DNA of 6,940 nt from an uncultured Bacteroidota bacterium (GCA_903907885.1 CAIVPY010000051.1:1-6940), one strand, 5' to 3'; counted from the stretch's first letter, positions 1 through 6,086 are shown. Translations and numbers: made by a program. Notes: generated from the letters alone by a model not told the origin.

Positions 1-375
1 CCTGTGAGTATCAGCAGTCAGTTTTCCAGGTTATCTAAAGAACTTTTGGTATCATATGTTAGATTGCATCATTACGATAGAAATTGGGCAAGTTTAATTA
101 CACCCAGAAAAAAATTTCGATTTAAATATGACGATGATGAAAAAGCTTTATTAAAAGCTCATGCAGATGATATCAAACAATTGGATAACCTTATAGGTGA
201 TATTGAAAACAACCAATTGAAGATACCTGTATTGGTTAAAAAATACCTGAAGCTAAATGCAAAGATTGTTGCTTTTAACATCGACCCGAAATTTAATGAT
301 GCACTTGATGGGTTTTTAATCGTTAATGTGGATGAAATACCGGACGAGGCATTTGATATGGTGAGTAGAAATTAA
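1..375 (+). CDS. Hemolysin-like GNAT/acyltransferase, C-terminal fragment (5' cut by window)
   Basis: The reading frame is open from base 1 and ends at TAA 373-375, so the 124 visible residues are the end of a longer protein. The GTG at base 4 is probably an internal valine: the fragment opens PVSIS, a stretch I associate with internal sequence of this family. The diagnostic part is residues 75-110, where IPVLVKKYLKLNAK leads into FNIDPKFNDALDGFLIV. This resembles the C-terminal end of the hemolysin-like N-acyltransferase domain (OlsB-type, Acetyltransf_5). In Bacteroidota that domain is commonly found in proteins of about 600 residues together with a PlsC-type lysophospholipid acyltransferase domain. 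The family role is acyl transfer in membrane or amino-lipid synthesis. Catalytic residues lie outside the window, so activity cannot be judged. The family assignment is from remembered motif resemblance, not a search. Confidence 0.72.
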   Translation, partial: PVSISSQFSRLSKELLVSYVRLHHYDRNWASLITPRKKFRFKYDDDEKALLKAHADDIKQLDNLIGDIENNQLKIPVLVKKYLKLNAKIVAFNIDPKFNDALDGFLIVNVDEIPDEAFDMVSRN

Positions 376-416
376 GGATAAGATTAATTTTTGGGGAGTA
401 ATCAAATTTTATATCT

Positions 417-442
417 GTACCTTTTGAAACTCCAAAAGGTAC
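417..442. repeat. Perfect 10-bp inverted repeat
   Basis: GTACCTTTTG at 417-426 is the exact reverse complement of CAAAAGGTAC at 433-442, leaving a 6-base loop. It lies about 40 bases after the acyltransferase stop and could help end or stabilise that transcript. Neither strand carries a T-run directly after the stem, so a standard intrinsic terminator is not supported. Confidence 0.55.
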
Positions 443-579
443 AACCAAAAGAGTTTCGATTTTCAAGGTGCCGAATGGCCGTTGAGCGTATTCGAAACGC
501 CATTTCGGCTTCGCTCAATGACCGTTTCGCCTCAAAAAGATTTATCCTTGCCGCTGTAAATCTTTTGTTCAAATGAAGC

Positions 580-650
580 GTCATTGCGAACGCAACGAAG
601 TGAAGTGTGGCAATCTTTTTTTTAAGAGATTGCTTCGTACCTTGCAATGT
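580..650. repeat. REP-like dispersed palindrome
   Basis: The left arm reads CATTGC (582-587), then ACGAAG, then CAATCT (611-616). The right arm read in reverse complement gives the same three blocks in the same order: GCAATG at 644-649, CTTCGT at 633-638 and AGATTG at 627-632. The arms are imperfect, with extra bases in the left one. The pattern of a CATTGCGA start and a GAGATTGCTTCGT return arm matches small non-coding repeats I know as scattered through many genomes, usually between genes. There is no coding capacity. Copies elsewhere in this genome cannot be seen from one window. Confidence 0.6.
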
Positions 651-682
651 ATCCAACCTACATAAAACTAATTTTCTAATTG

Positions 683-1609
683 CTATTTTAATTCAAAATC
701 GGAAGTGCCTATCTTGAAGCCATCTGCAAAAAGTTCGGCTTTGTAATTACCTTTTTGCCAATCACTGCCTTTGTTCCAATAGAAGTTAACTTGCTGCGCT
801 TCTTGTGTAAACTCAATTACTTTTTTGCTTGAATAGATTGACTCTTCGTTTTGGAATTTAAAAGTTCCTGAGCCTGCGCTGTTGTTATAAACAGTTGTAC
901 CGTCAGGACCAATAACTTTTAAAAAGATGTCTTTTGAACCTTTTTCGGAAACATAGTTTTCGGCTATGTTGAAAGTAATTTTCAATTGTTCTAATTGAGA
1001 AGTTTTGATGGTTTCTTTTTCTTTGCCATTGCTTCTAAACTTTACCCCAGTAACAAAAATATTGGCTGTATTCAATTTAGCACCTATTGCTACTTTATTT
1101 TTTAACCCAACATTCTCCATCGATAGGTCTTCATTTTTTCGCTTTTGCGATTTCACATCACCTTTAAGGTTATTGTTTTCGATGTGTAGCGACTCAATTT
1201 GTAATGAAAGTGAATCAATTTGAGCGATGTATTTTCTTCTATAATATCGCAATTGGTCAATCTCTTCTAAGGCATTGTCTAAATCGTTTTTATTAACTTT
1301 TTGTTGCTTTAATAAGCCTTGAATACGTTCGGCATAGTCTTGTAATTGCTCGTTTTTCTCTTTTAAAAATTTATCCAACTCCTCGTTTTTGCCTTTGTAT
1401 TGAGTTAGCTCTGCCTCGGTTTCGCCAAGTATTTTATCCAAAGCTACTTTAGCCGAATCGGTTGAAAACAAACGCTCTTCGGTTACAACCAACTTTTTAT
1501 CTGTTTGAAAATAATTAAACACAAAGAACCCGTTTAAGGCAGTGAGAATAACGACCAAAGCCCAAGGGATAAAAACCGCAAAGCGGTTACGTTTTTTATT
1601 TTCTTCCAT
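683..1609 (-). CDS. Membrane-anchored coiled-coil protein, unknown function
   Basis: I place the start at the ATG whose complement is at 1607-1609, giving 308 residues. A start 17 codons upstream (1660) is possible but adds an unlikely leader before the basic MEENKKRNR stretch. Visible parts: a short basic N-terminus (1-9); one strongly hydrophobic membrane segment (about 10-33); a long charged helical region rich in E, K, Q and L with coiled-coil character (about 45-172); and a C-terminal domain (about 178-308) with alternating hydrophobic residues, Gly-Asn turns and ILVGPDG-like and NFYW segments that suggests a beta-rich fold. The topology predicted by the basic N-terminus is a short cytoplasmic tail with the coiled coil and beta domain in the periplasm. 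I recognise the architecture from unnamed Bacteroidota proteins but know no function. The gene stands alone: the left neighbour is convergent and nearly 700 non-coding bases lie upstream. Confidence 0.8.
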   Translation of the reverse strand: MEENKKRNRFAVFIPWALVVILTALNGFFVFNYFQTDKKLVVTEERLFSTDSAKVALDKILGETEAELTQYKGKNEELDKFLKEKNEQLQDYAERIQGLLKQQKVNKNDLDNALEEIDQLRYYRRKYIAQIDSLSLQIESLHIENNNLKGDVKSQKRKNEDLSMENVGLKNKVAIGAKLNTANIFVTGVKFRSNGKEKETIKTSQLEQLKITFNIAENYVSEKGSKDIFLKVIGPDGTTVYNNSAGSGTFKFQNEESIYSSKKVIEFTQEAQQVNFYWNKGSDWQKGNYKAELFADGFKIGTSDFELK

Positions 1610-1816
1610 ACGTGGGCAAAAATAAGACTTTCGGGTAAAAAAAATAGTTATCCTTTCCACATTGTGGTAGCTTGTTGGCTGCTGGCATCTGGCTTTTTAA
1701 CAATTGAAATATATGCGAATAATAAATGAGCCTTTAATTGTTATCGTGCATTTTAGATTTTTATCAAAGCATCTTAGCATTTTATGAATGTTGACATCAA
1801 CACCAATTGCAACTAT

Positions 1817-1846
1817 GTCTTGCAGGCCGTGATGCCCACAAGGGCT
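1817..1846. repeat. Short dispersed repeat, copy 1
   Basis: GTCTTGCAGG (1817-1826), then GCAAGGGCT-like ACAAGGGCT (1838-1846), matches the order and spacing of a segment at 3106-3130, where GTCTTGCAGG is followed by GCAAGGGCT. The middle differs and is five bases longer here. Two copies in non-coding DNA within 1.3 kb suggest a small dispersed element, though the match is short. Confidence 0.4.
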
Positions 1847-1878
1847 TAGTTATGGATTTTCGTTTGTATGTAAAATCC

Positions 1879-2182
1879 CGAATACCCCAAACGAGCTTGG
1901 TTTGCCCATTCGCTCCCGAGCGAATGCCCCAATCATAGTCAATTTATCGGTTTGCTCGTAAGCGAATGCTCCAACAGATGTCGATTTGCCCATTCGGACA
2001 ATTCCGAATGCCCCAATTGTGCCTTTTTGTCCATTTGTAAATTCCCGAATGGGCCAAACGAGGTCGATTTGCCCATTCGGGAAATTCCGAATGCTCCAAT
2101 TATGCCTTTTTGTCTGTTTGTAAATCCCCGAATGCTCCAAACGAGGTCGGTTTGCCCATTCGGGATTTCCCGAACGTGTCAA
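1879..2182. repeat. Tandem array, 41-42-base period, alternating A/B units
   Basis: The motif CGAATGCYCCAA or a close variant begins at 1879, 1921, 1963, 2005, 2046, 2088, 2129 and, degraded, at 2171. Spacings are 42, 42, 42, 41, 42, 41 and 42. Two unit types alternate. A units (1879, 1963, 2046, 2129) continue with a GAGGTCGGTTTGCCCATTCG-like body. B units (2005 and 2088 clearly, 1921 loosely) continue with a GCCTTTTTGT and TTTGTAAAT-like body. The true repeat is therefore a dimer of about 83-84 bases in the order ABABABA, plus a partial last unit. Bases 1861-1878 resemble the end of a B unit, so the array may begin there. A units are hairpin-prone: at 2044-2053 and 2072-2081 the arms CCCGAATGGG and CCCATTCGGG pair perfectly. 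It is not a CRISPR array, because there are no unique spacers. Confidence 0.85.
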
Positions 2183-2240
2183 CAGAGCTTGGTTTGTATA
2201 AAATATGATAAAAATCTATTCTAAAAAATGACATTTTATT

Positions 2241-2270
2241 TTGTTCAATGTTTTAACAGTTATACATTTA
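2241..2270 (+). promoter_or_regulatory. Bacteroidota-type promoter for the DUF6261-like gene
   Basis: TTG at 2241-2243 (part of TTTG) and TACATTTA at 2263-2270 are separated by 19 bases. This fits the -33 TTG and -7 TAnnTTTG pattern of the Bacteroidota housekeeping sigma factor, except for the last base of the -7 box (A instead of G). Transcription would begin near 2275, leaving a leader of about 28 bases. It lies some 60 bases after the tandem array. The leader is AT-rich and lacks a clear Shine-Dalgarno site, as is common in this phylum. Confidence 0.45.
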
Positions 2271-2303
2271 CCATCGTCTATTAATAATTAAAATTTAATT
2301 TTT

Positions 2304-3062
2304 ATGAAAAAATATCAAATTGATTTCTCCCGCTTAATCAACACCGAATTGTACCAATTTTTAAGCCTTGTAGCCAAATCGGCCAAGGATGCCGACCCTG
2401 CAAAGAGTAAATTTAAACCTGAGTACGATGCAGTGGATGCTATTTTAAAACGATTGCTTGATGCCATTGATAGAGAAAAAGGCTCGGAATTGACAGCCGA
2501 AATTGGAAAAATGGATGCCCGCAGAGATGCTGCCATTTCGGGCTTTGTAGCATGGATAAAAGGGTATTTAAAACACCCTAACGAATCAAACAAAGAGGCA
2601 GCCAATACCTTGCAATTTTATATGGATACCCACGGCACAGGCATAGCCACCCAAAACCTGCAAGCCGAAACTACCATACTTAGCAAAATAGTAGAAGATT
2701 GCAAAACAGAAGCAGCATTAAAAGCTGCCCTTGCCACCCTAAATGGCACCGAATGGATAGCAGAGATAGAACAAGCTAACACCGCTTTTATAAATACTTA
2801 TGCCAATCGCAGCAGCCAATTGGGCACCGAACAAAACAAAGAAAGTTTTTTTGATGTGCGCAAAGAAGCCATACCTGCTTACGAAGCATTGATAGATATG
2901 ATACAAACTCGCTACAAAACAGCCGTGGCCGACAAAACAGATACCGCCATGTTGCAAAAATGTGTAAACGAAATAGACGCTACCATTAGCCAATACCGCC
3001 AACTGATAAAAGCTACACAAGCACACAAAAAAGACACACCGCCCACACCACCCACTGTATAA
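2304..3062 (+). CDS. DUF6261-like protein, function unknown
   Basis: The 252-residue protein starts at an ATG preceded by an A/T-only leader and ends at TAA 3060-3062. It has no signal peptide or membrane segment and looks cytoplasmic and almost wholly helical. Features matching my memory of DUF6261, a Bacteroidota family of about 230-250 residues: an opening of the type IDFSRLINTELYQFL; a middle with RRDAAISGFVAWIKGYLKHP (residues about 73-92) followed by AANTLQFYMDTHG (about 99-111); and a helical second half with NGTEWIAEIEQANTAF (about 147-162). The tail after residue 240 is a short Lys-Thr-Pro-rich extension (HKKDTPPTPPTV) that is probably disordered. Function is not known for the family. 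Alanine is written with GCC in roughly half of its codons, more often than in the T9SS or TauE-fusion genes. It is a single-gene unit with a promoter candidate upstream and a strong terminator directly after its stop. Confidence 0.72.
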   Translation: MKKYQIDFSRLINTELYQFLSLVAKSAKDADPAKSKFKPEYDAVDAILKRLLDAIDREKGSELTAEIGKMDARRDAAISGFVAWIKGYLKHPNESNKEAANTLQFYMDTHGTGIATQNLQAETTILSKIVEDCKTEAALKAALATLNGTEWIAEIEQANTAFINTYANRSSQLGTEQNKESFFDVRKEAIPAYEALIDMIQTRYKTAVADKTDTAMLQKCVNEIDATISQYRQLIKATQAHKKDTPPTPPTV

Positions 3063-3063
3063 T

Positions 3064-3100
3064 AAAAATAGCCCTTGGCTTTAAGCCAAGGGCTATTTTT
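3064..3100. terminator. Strong bidirectional intrinsic terminator
   Basis: AAAAATAGCCCTTGGCT (3064-3080) and its exact reverse complement (3084-3100) form a 17-bp stem with a 3-base loop. The GC-rich core is flanked by A5 on one side and T5 on the other, so both strands end in a T-run. It begins one base after the stop of the DUF6261-like gene and lies 33 bases beyond the stop of the convergent T9SS gene, so it can serve both. Confidence 0.92.
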
Positions 3101-3105
3101 ATAAA

Positions 3106-3130
3106 GTCTTGCAGGACACATGCAAGGGCT
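3106..3130. repeat. Short dispersed repeat, copy 2, with small hairpin
   Basis: GTCTTGCAGG (3106-3115), then GCAAGGGCT (3122-3130), repeats the blocks seen at 1817-1846. Within it CTTGCA (3108-3113) pairs with TGCAAG (3121-3126) across a 7-base loop. It lies between the terminator and the T9SS gene stop. Confidence 0.4.
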
Positions 3131-3132
3131 AA

Positions 3133-4716
3133 TTATAAGCGAATTATTTTATAAGCCTTTCCTTCCATTATAAGAAAATAAATCCCAGGATTGAGTCCCG
3201 TCAAATCTAAAGTAATCGTATCTTTTCTATCTATCGTAAAAGCAGTATTCAATTTCTTTCCACTTTGCTCATACATACTAATATCTTCAGGGTAAATATT
3301 GCTATTTGCAGTAATATGAACTTTATCTGTTGATGGGTTGGGAAACACTTGACAACAAAATTTTTCTACGTCACTCTCTTTCAAATAGCTCGATAAATTA
3401 TTAGCATCTCTGTTATACTTATAAAAAATATAGTCTTGAACGCCCTTCCTTGCTTTATACAAAGTCTTATTAAAAGTGATTGTATCAATACCATTTGGTT
3501 GAAAAGCATAAGTGCCATAATAGATATATTCATTATCTGTGAAATTTATAGCTCCACCAATATATTTTGGATAAATAGATATTAGTTTACCCGTGTTTAA
3601 ATCAACAGATACGTGGTTATTTAAACCTACATTATATCCTAAATATACTTTATCATAATTAAGCGAATTAACAAATGAACAACTTAATTCCATTCTTAAA
3701 CTATTTGCCCAAACACCAAAATTTTTGATATTAATACCTGATGCGTAATTATTAAATGTTTTAAGCCATTTAATCCCTCCATTCATATCAAAATTTATTA
3801 AAGCTTTTTGACTCAGTAATACAGAGTCAATTCTGGTATTTACACCATCCATAGCTATTGTGTCAATATAATCTATGGCTATACAAAAATTATTATTGGA
3901 TGTGGTAGCCACCATTATTTTTCCATAAGTATATACTTTGTATTGATGATGCCATAAGTATTGCGAAGTGTTTAAATCGTATGCTGCCACCACCGCATCC
4001 GTTGTGTAATTATCTGTACTACTGTTTCTGTAATAATTAGAATCCTGTACGGTATAATTATAATTGCTTTTTATAATGTTTGCATAAGCCAATAATTTAC
4101 CATTATCGATACTAAACTTTGAAAAAACACTATCCAAGTTACACACTTTTTCTATCCCCCCTGCTGTGATATTTATTTGCAAAATATTTACTTTGTTTTT
4201 ACGAATAACAGTAGGATAACTTTTAGTTGAATCAACAAGTAGTATTTGAGATAATGCAACATATAAATCCCCCTTGGTTTCATCATAATATAAAAAGTTA
4301 TTTGCATACGCATAAATTGTGTGCAACACACTAACAGAGCCATCAAAACCACATTTAATTACCCTGAAACCCGTGTTGGCCTTGCCTATGCTATCCAGCA
4401 TTTTAGTGCCGTTTATGTATAAGTACTCCGATGCGTTTAAAGTGGTATAAAAATAGTCTTTGTTTTTAGGGAAAACAGATGAGGGTATAGTATAGCATTG
4501 TGTGAATAAAATTTGTTTCTGAATCCTGCCCATTGTATCGCAAATAATATACGATTCTTTAGGTTTTTCTCTAATGCCTTTAGCTACCAATGTATCATAA
4601 GATGTGCTATCATACAGAAATTGTGAAGCATATATAACATGAGAGCCATTATAAAAAGTAGAAAAAGAATTACCTGTGCTTGAGTTTCCATATTTGCTAT
4701 TGTATGCCCTTTTCAC
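3133..4716 (-). CDS. T9SS type A sorting domain protein, 5' truncated
   Basis: The frame ends at TAA (complement 3133-3135). Its first usable start is a GTG (complement 4714-4716), giving 527 residues; it is open back to 4740, where a stop precedes it. Residues about 454-527 form a C-terminal type IX sorting domain: VFPNPSTDKVHI, then SMYEQSGKKL, then LTGLNPGIYFLIM and a basic end (KIIRL). This domain directs export across the outer membrane through the Por machinery and is normally removed or used for surface attachment. The body (1-450) is rich in Asn, Tyr and Ser, with recurring segments such as NGSHVIYASQFLYDS that suggest beta-propeller-like repeats; the ligand is unknown. There is no signal peptide, though T9SS cargo needs one to cross the inner membrane. 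Codons just upstream of the GTG read FHAQQYEYV, like the end of a signal peptide and a mature start, so the loss is probably recent or artificial. Confidence 0.85.
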   Translation of the reverse strand: MKRAYNSKYGNSSTGNSFSTFYNGSHVIYASQFLYDSTSYDTLVAKGIREKPKESYIICDTMGRIQKQILFTQCYTIPSSVFPKNKDYFYTTLNASEYLYINGTKMLDSIGKANTGFRVIKCGFDGSVSVLHTIYAYANNFLYYDETKGDLYVALSQILLVDSTKSYPTVIRKNKVNILQINITAGGIEKVCNLDSVFSKFSIDNGKLLAYANIIKSNYNYTVQDSNYYRNSSTDNYTTDAVVAAYDLNTSQYLWHHQYKVYTYGKIMVATTSNNNFCIAIDYIDTIAMDGVNTRIDSVLLSQKALINFDMNGGIKWLKTFNNYASGINIKNFGVWANSLRMELSCSFVNSLNYDKVYLGYNVGLNNHVSVDLNTGKLISIYPKYIGGAINFTDNEYIYYGTYAFQPNGIDTITFNKTLYKARKGVQDYIFYKYNRDANNLSSYLKESDVEKFCCQVFPNPSTDKVHITANSNIYPEDISMYEQSGKKLNTAFTIDRKDTITLDLTGLNPGIYFLIMEGKAYKIIRL

Positions 4717-6059
4717 ATATTCATATTGTTGGGCGTGAAATTAGTCTTGAAATAAAGGAGTTGGTTAAGGACTTCCCCAAGATCAAGTTATTTGAAAAAT
4801 CATATCATTCAGCTGACCTTATTGATATTGATTTAGTAATAGCTGCTATAAATGAAGGTGATGTAAGTGCTCAAGTTGTTCAAGATGCCAGAGCAAAAGG
4901 TATTTTGGTCAATGCAGCTGATAAGCCTGATTTATGTGATTTCTATTTAAGTTCTGTAGTGAAAAAGGGAAATTTAAAAATCGCTATCTCCACGAATGGG
5001 AAATCCCCTACTGCGGCTAAACGCATAAAAGAGATGCTTAATCATACATTACCAGACGAGTTGGATGATGTGTTGCATAATCTTCAGCAAATTCGCAACG
5101 GATTAAAGGGCAGTTTTGAAGATAAAGTTAAAAGACTCAATAGCATTACCAGTGTTTTGGTTGAAAATGAAAATAGTGTAAGTGAGAAGCGTTGGAGAAA
5201 AGTGGCTTCTTATTCTGCTTTGGTTTTTGCTTTAATGTTGATTGGTCATTTTATTTTCTCTTATGTACCATTCAAAGAAATGGGACAATCAAGTATGGAT
5301 GTATATCATTCATTGGACCCTAATTTTGGTATCATGCTGTTGGCGGGTTTCGTTGCACAATTAGTAGATGGTGCTTTTGGGATGGGTTATGGTGTAACCA
5401 GTGCAACTGTTTTATTGTCGGCAGGCATTCCCCCCGTTGCGATCAGTGGTAGCATTCATACGGCTGAGATGTTTGCAAGTGGAGCAAGTGGGTATAGTCA
5501 TTATAAATTCGGTAATGTCAATAAGAAATTATTTAAAATACTTGTAATTCCTGGAGTATTAGGAGCCATATTTGGTGCTCTTCTCTTGTATTATCTTGGT
5601 GATAAACATTCTAATTATATTCGTCCGGTGCTTGCATGCTATACATTAATACTAGGCATTAGAATTTTTATCAATGCATTTAAAAAAATGAAAGTCCGCT
5701 CTAAGTTTAAACGTTATGGGTTATTGGCTGGTGCAGGTGGATTTTTAGATTCATTTGGAGGAGGAGGTTGGGGACCGATTGTGACAACAACGTTAATCAC
5801 AAAAGGGGGTACTCCAAAATATGTTATTGGTACGGTAAGCTTAACTGAGTTTTTTGTAACCTTAGCGAGTGCATTTACTTTCTTTGCAGTGCTAGGTGTA
5901 AGTCATTGGCAAACCATCATAGGACTTATCATTGGTGGTGTAATCGCTGCGCCTATTGCAGCAAAATTAGCGGGGAGGTTACCTAGAAAAGCATCATTTA
6001 TTTTATTAGGCTTATTGGTAATGTGGTGGAGTATTCGAATACTCATTAAAATTTTCTAG
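4680..6059 (+). CDS. Siroheme synthase (Met8-like) / TauE-SafE transporter fusion, N-terminus missing
   Basis: The frame gives 459 residues from a TTG at 4680, or 451 from the ATG at 4704; neither is likely to be the native start. Residues about 12-165 match the precorrin-2 dehydrogenase/sirohydrochlorin ferrochelatase domain (Met8p, CysG N-terminus), with DLVIAAIN (51-58), VNAADKPDLCDFYLSS (77-92) and ISTNGKSPTAAKRIKEML (103-120). The expected first 35-40 residues, including the glycine-rich NAD-binding loop (GGGxVxxEK type), are absent. Residues about 177-456 are a TSUP (TauE/SafE) transporter with roughly eight to nine membrane segments, including AQLVDGAFGMGYGV (226-239), SGSIHTAEMFASG (256-268) and GGFLDSFGGGGWGP (353-366). 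Siroheme is the sulfite reductase cofactor and TSUP proteins move sulfite or related anions, so the fusion fits sulfur metabolism. Complete versions of about 500 residues occur in Bacteroidota. Without the loop the enzyme half should not bind NAD; the transporter half looks whole. Confidence 0.88.
   Translation: MSFHICYCMPFSHIHIVGREISLEIKELVKDFPKIKLFEKSYHSADLIDIDLVIAAINEGDVSAQVVQDARAKGILVNAADKPDLCDFYLSSVVKKGNLKIAISTNGKSPTAAKRIKEMLNHTLPDELDDVLHNLQQIRNGLKGSFEDKVKRLNSITSVLVENENSVSEKRWRKVASYSALVFALMLIGHFIFSYVPFKEMGQSSMDVYHSLDPNFGIMLLAGFVAQLVDGAFGMGYGVTSATVLLSAGIPPVAISGSIHTAEMFASGASGYSHYKFGNVNKKLFKILVIPGVLGAIFGALLLYYLGDKHSNYIRPVLACYTLILGIRIFINAFKKMKVRSKFKRYGLLAGAGGFLDSFGGGGWGPIVTTTLITKGGTPKYVIGTVSLTEFFVTLASAFTFFAVLGVSHWQTIIGLIIGGVIAAPIAAKLAGRLPRKASFILLGLLVMWWSIRILIKIF
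4704..4743. other. Probable chimeric junction between two truncated genes
   Basis: The minus-strand T9SS gene and the plus-strand siroheme/TauE gene meet here head to head and both lack their N-terminal coding parts. No promoter or intergenic space separates them, and their frames overlap. The exact break cannot be fixed: the plus gene reads family-like from about 4711 (SHIHIVGREIS), while the minus gene reads family-like up to about 4737 (AQQYEYVKR). Confidence 0.7.
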
Positions 6060-6086
6060 TTGCTATTAGAAACCTCAATTGCATAG

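Larger units (their letters stand above)
376..682. other. Non-coding gap rich in inverted repeats
   Basis: This 307-base stretch separates the acyltransferase end from the convergent coiled-coil gene. Short open frames cross it on both strands (391-576 + and 402-656 -), but their translations resemble no family I know and they run through palindromic DNA. It holds a perfect 10-bp hairpin (417-442), a cluster of imperfect inverted segments (about 467-530) and a REP-like palindrome (580-650). In the cluster, TTGAGCG at 482-488 pairs with CGCTCAA at 512-518, and CGAAACG at 493-499 pairs with CGTTTCG at 523-529. None of the hairpins has a clear T-run, so I call no classical terminator here, although both convergent genes must end transcription in this gap. 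Confidence 0.6.
1610..2303. other. Long non-coding region holding a tandem array
   Basis: This 694-base region lies between divergent genes. From 1610 to about 1816 it is AT-rich, with only short palindromes: CCACA-T-TGTGG at 1657-1667, TAACAATT (1698-1705) with AATTGTTA (1736-1743), and TGTTGA-CA-TCAACA at 1789-1802. A short dispersed-repeat segment follows at 1817-1846, then a tandem array (1879-2182), then AT-rich DNA with a promoter-like pair (2241-2270). A 110-codon open frame on the minus strand (1850-2182) covers the array, but the same repeat motif is read in different frames along it, so I do not call it a gene. No transposase remnant, tRNA or known RNA family was recognised. Confidence 0.6.

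Noticed and set aside
417..442. The 10-bp hairpin as an intrinsic terminator.
   Set aside because: There is no T-run after the stem on either strand.
391..656. Small open frames on both strands (391-576 +, 402-656 -).
   Set aside because: They cover inverted-repeat DNA, overlap each other on opposite strands and resemble no known family.
1610..1660. TATTTTTG just upstream of the coiled-coil gene's ATG on the minus strand as a -7 promoter box.
   Set aside because: It fits TAnnTTTG, but no TTG lies 19-21 bases upstream and the leader would be only about five bases.
1850..2182. A 110-codon minus-strand open frame with an apparent 14-residue repeat.
   Set aside because: The period of 42 bases gives repeats automatically. 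The same DNA motif is read as IGAF in some units and NWSIR in others because 41-base units shift the frame, so no protein repeat is being conserved.
1879..2182. A possible CRISPR array.
   Set aside because: The bases between motif copies are themselves repeated in alternation; there are no unique spacers and no cas gene nearby.
2315..3121. Minus-strand open frames inside and after the DUF6261-like gene, and a plus-strand one inside the coiled-coil gene (1005-1223).
   Set aside because: They are antisense to well-supported genes and have low-complexity or Cys/Phe-rich translations typical of shadows.
3133..6059. Codon use as proof that the two sides of the junction come from different genomes.
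   Set aside because: A by-eye count of alanine codons shows GCC rare in both the T9SS gene and the fusion gene, so composition does not separate the two sides.
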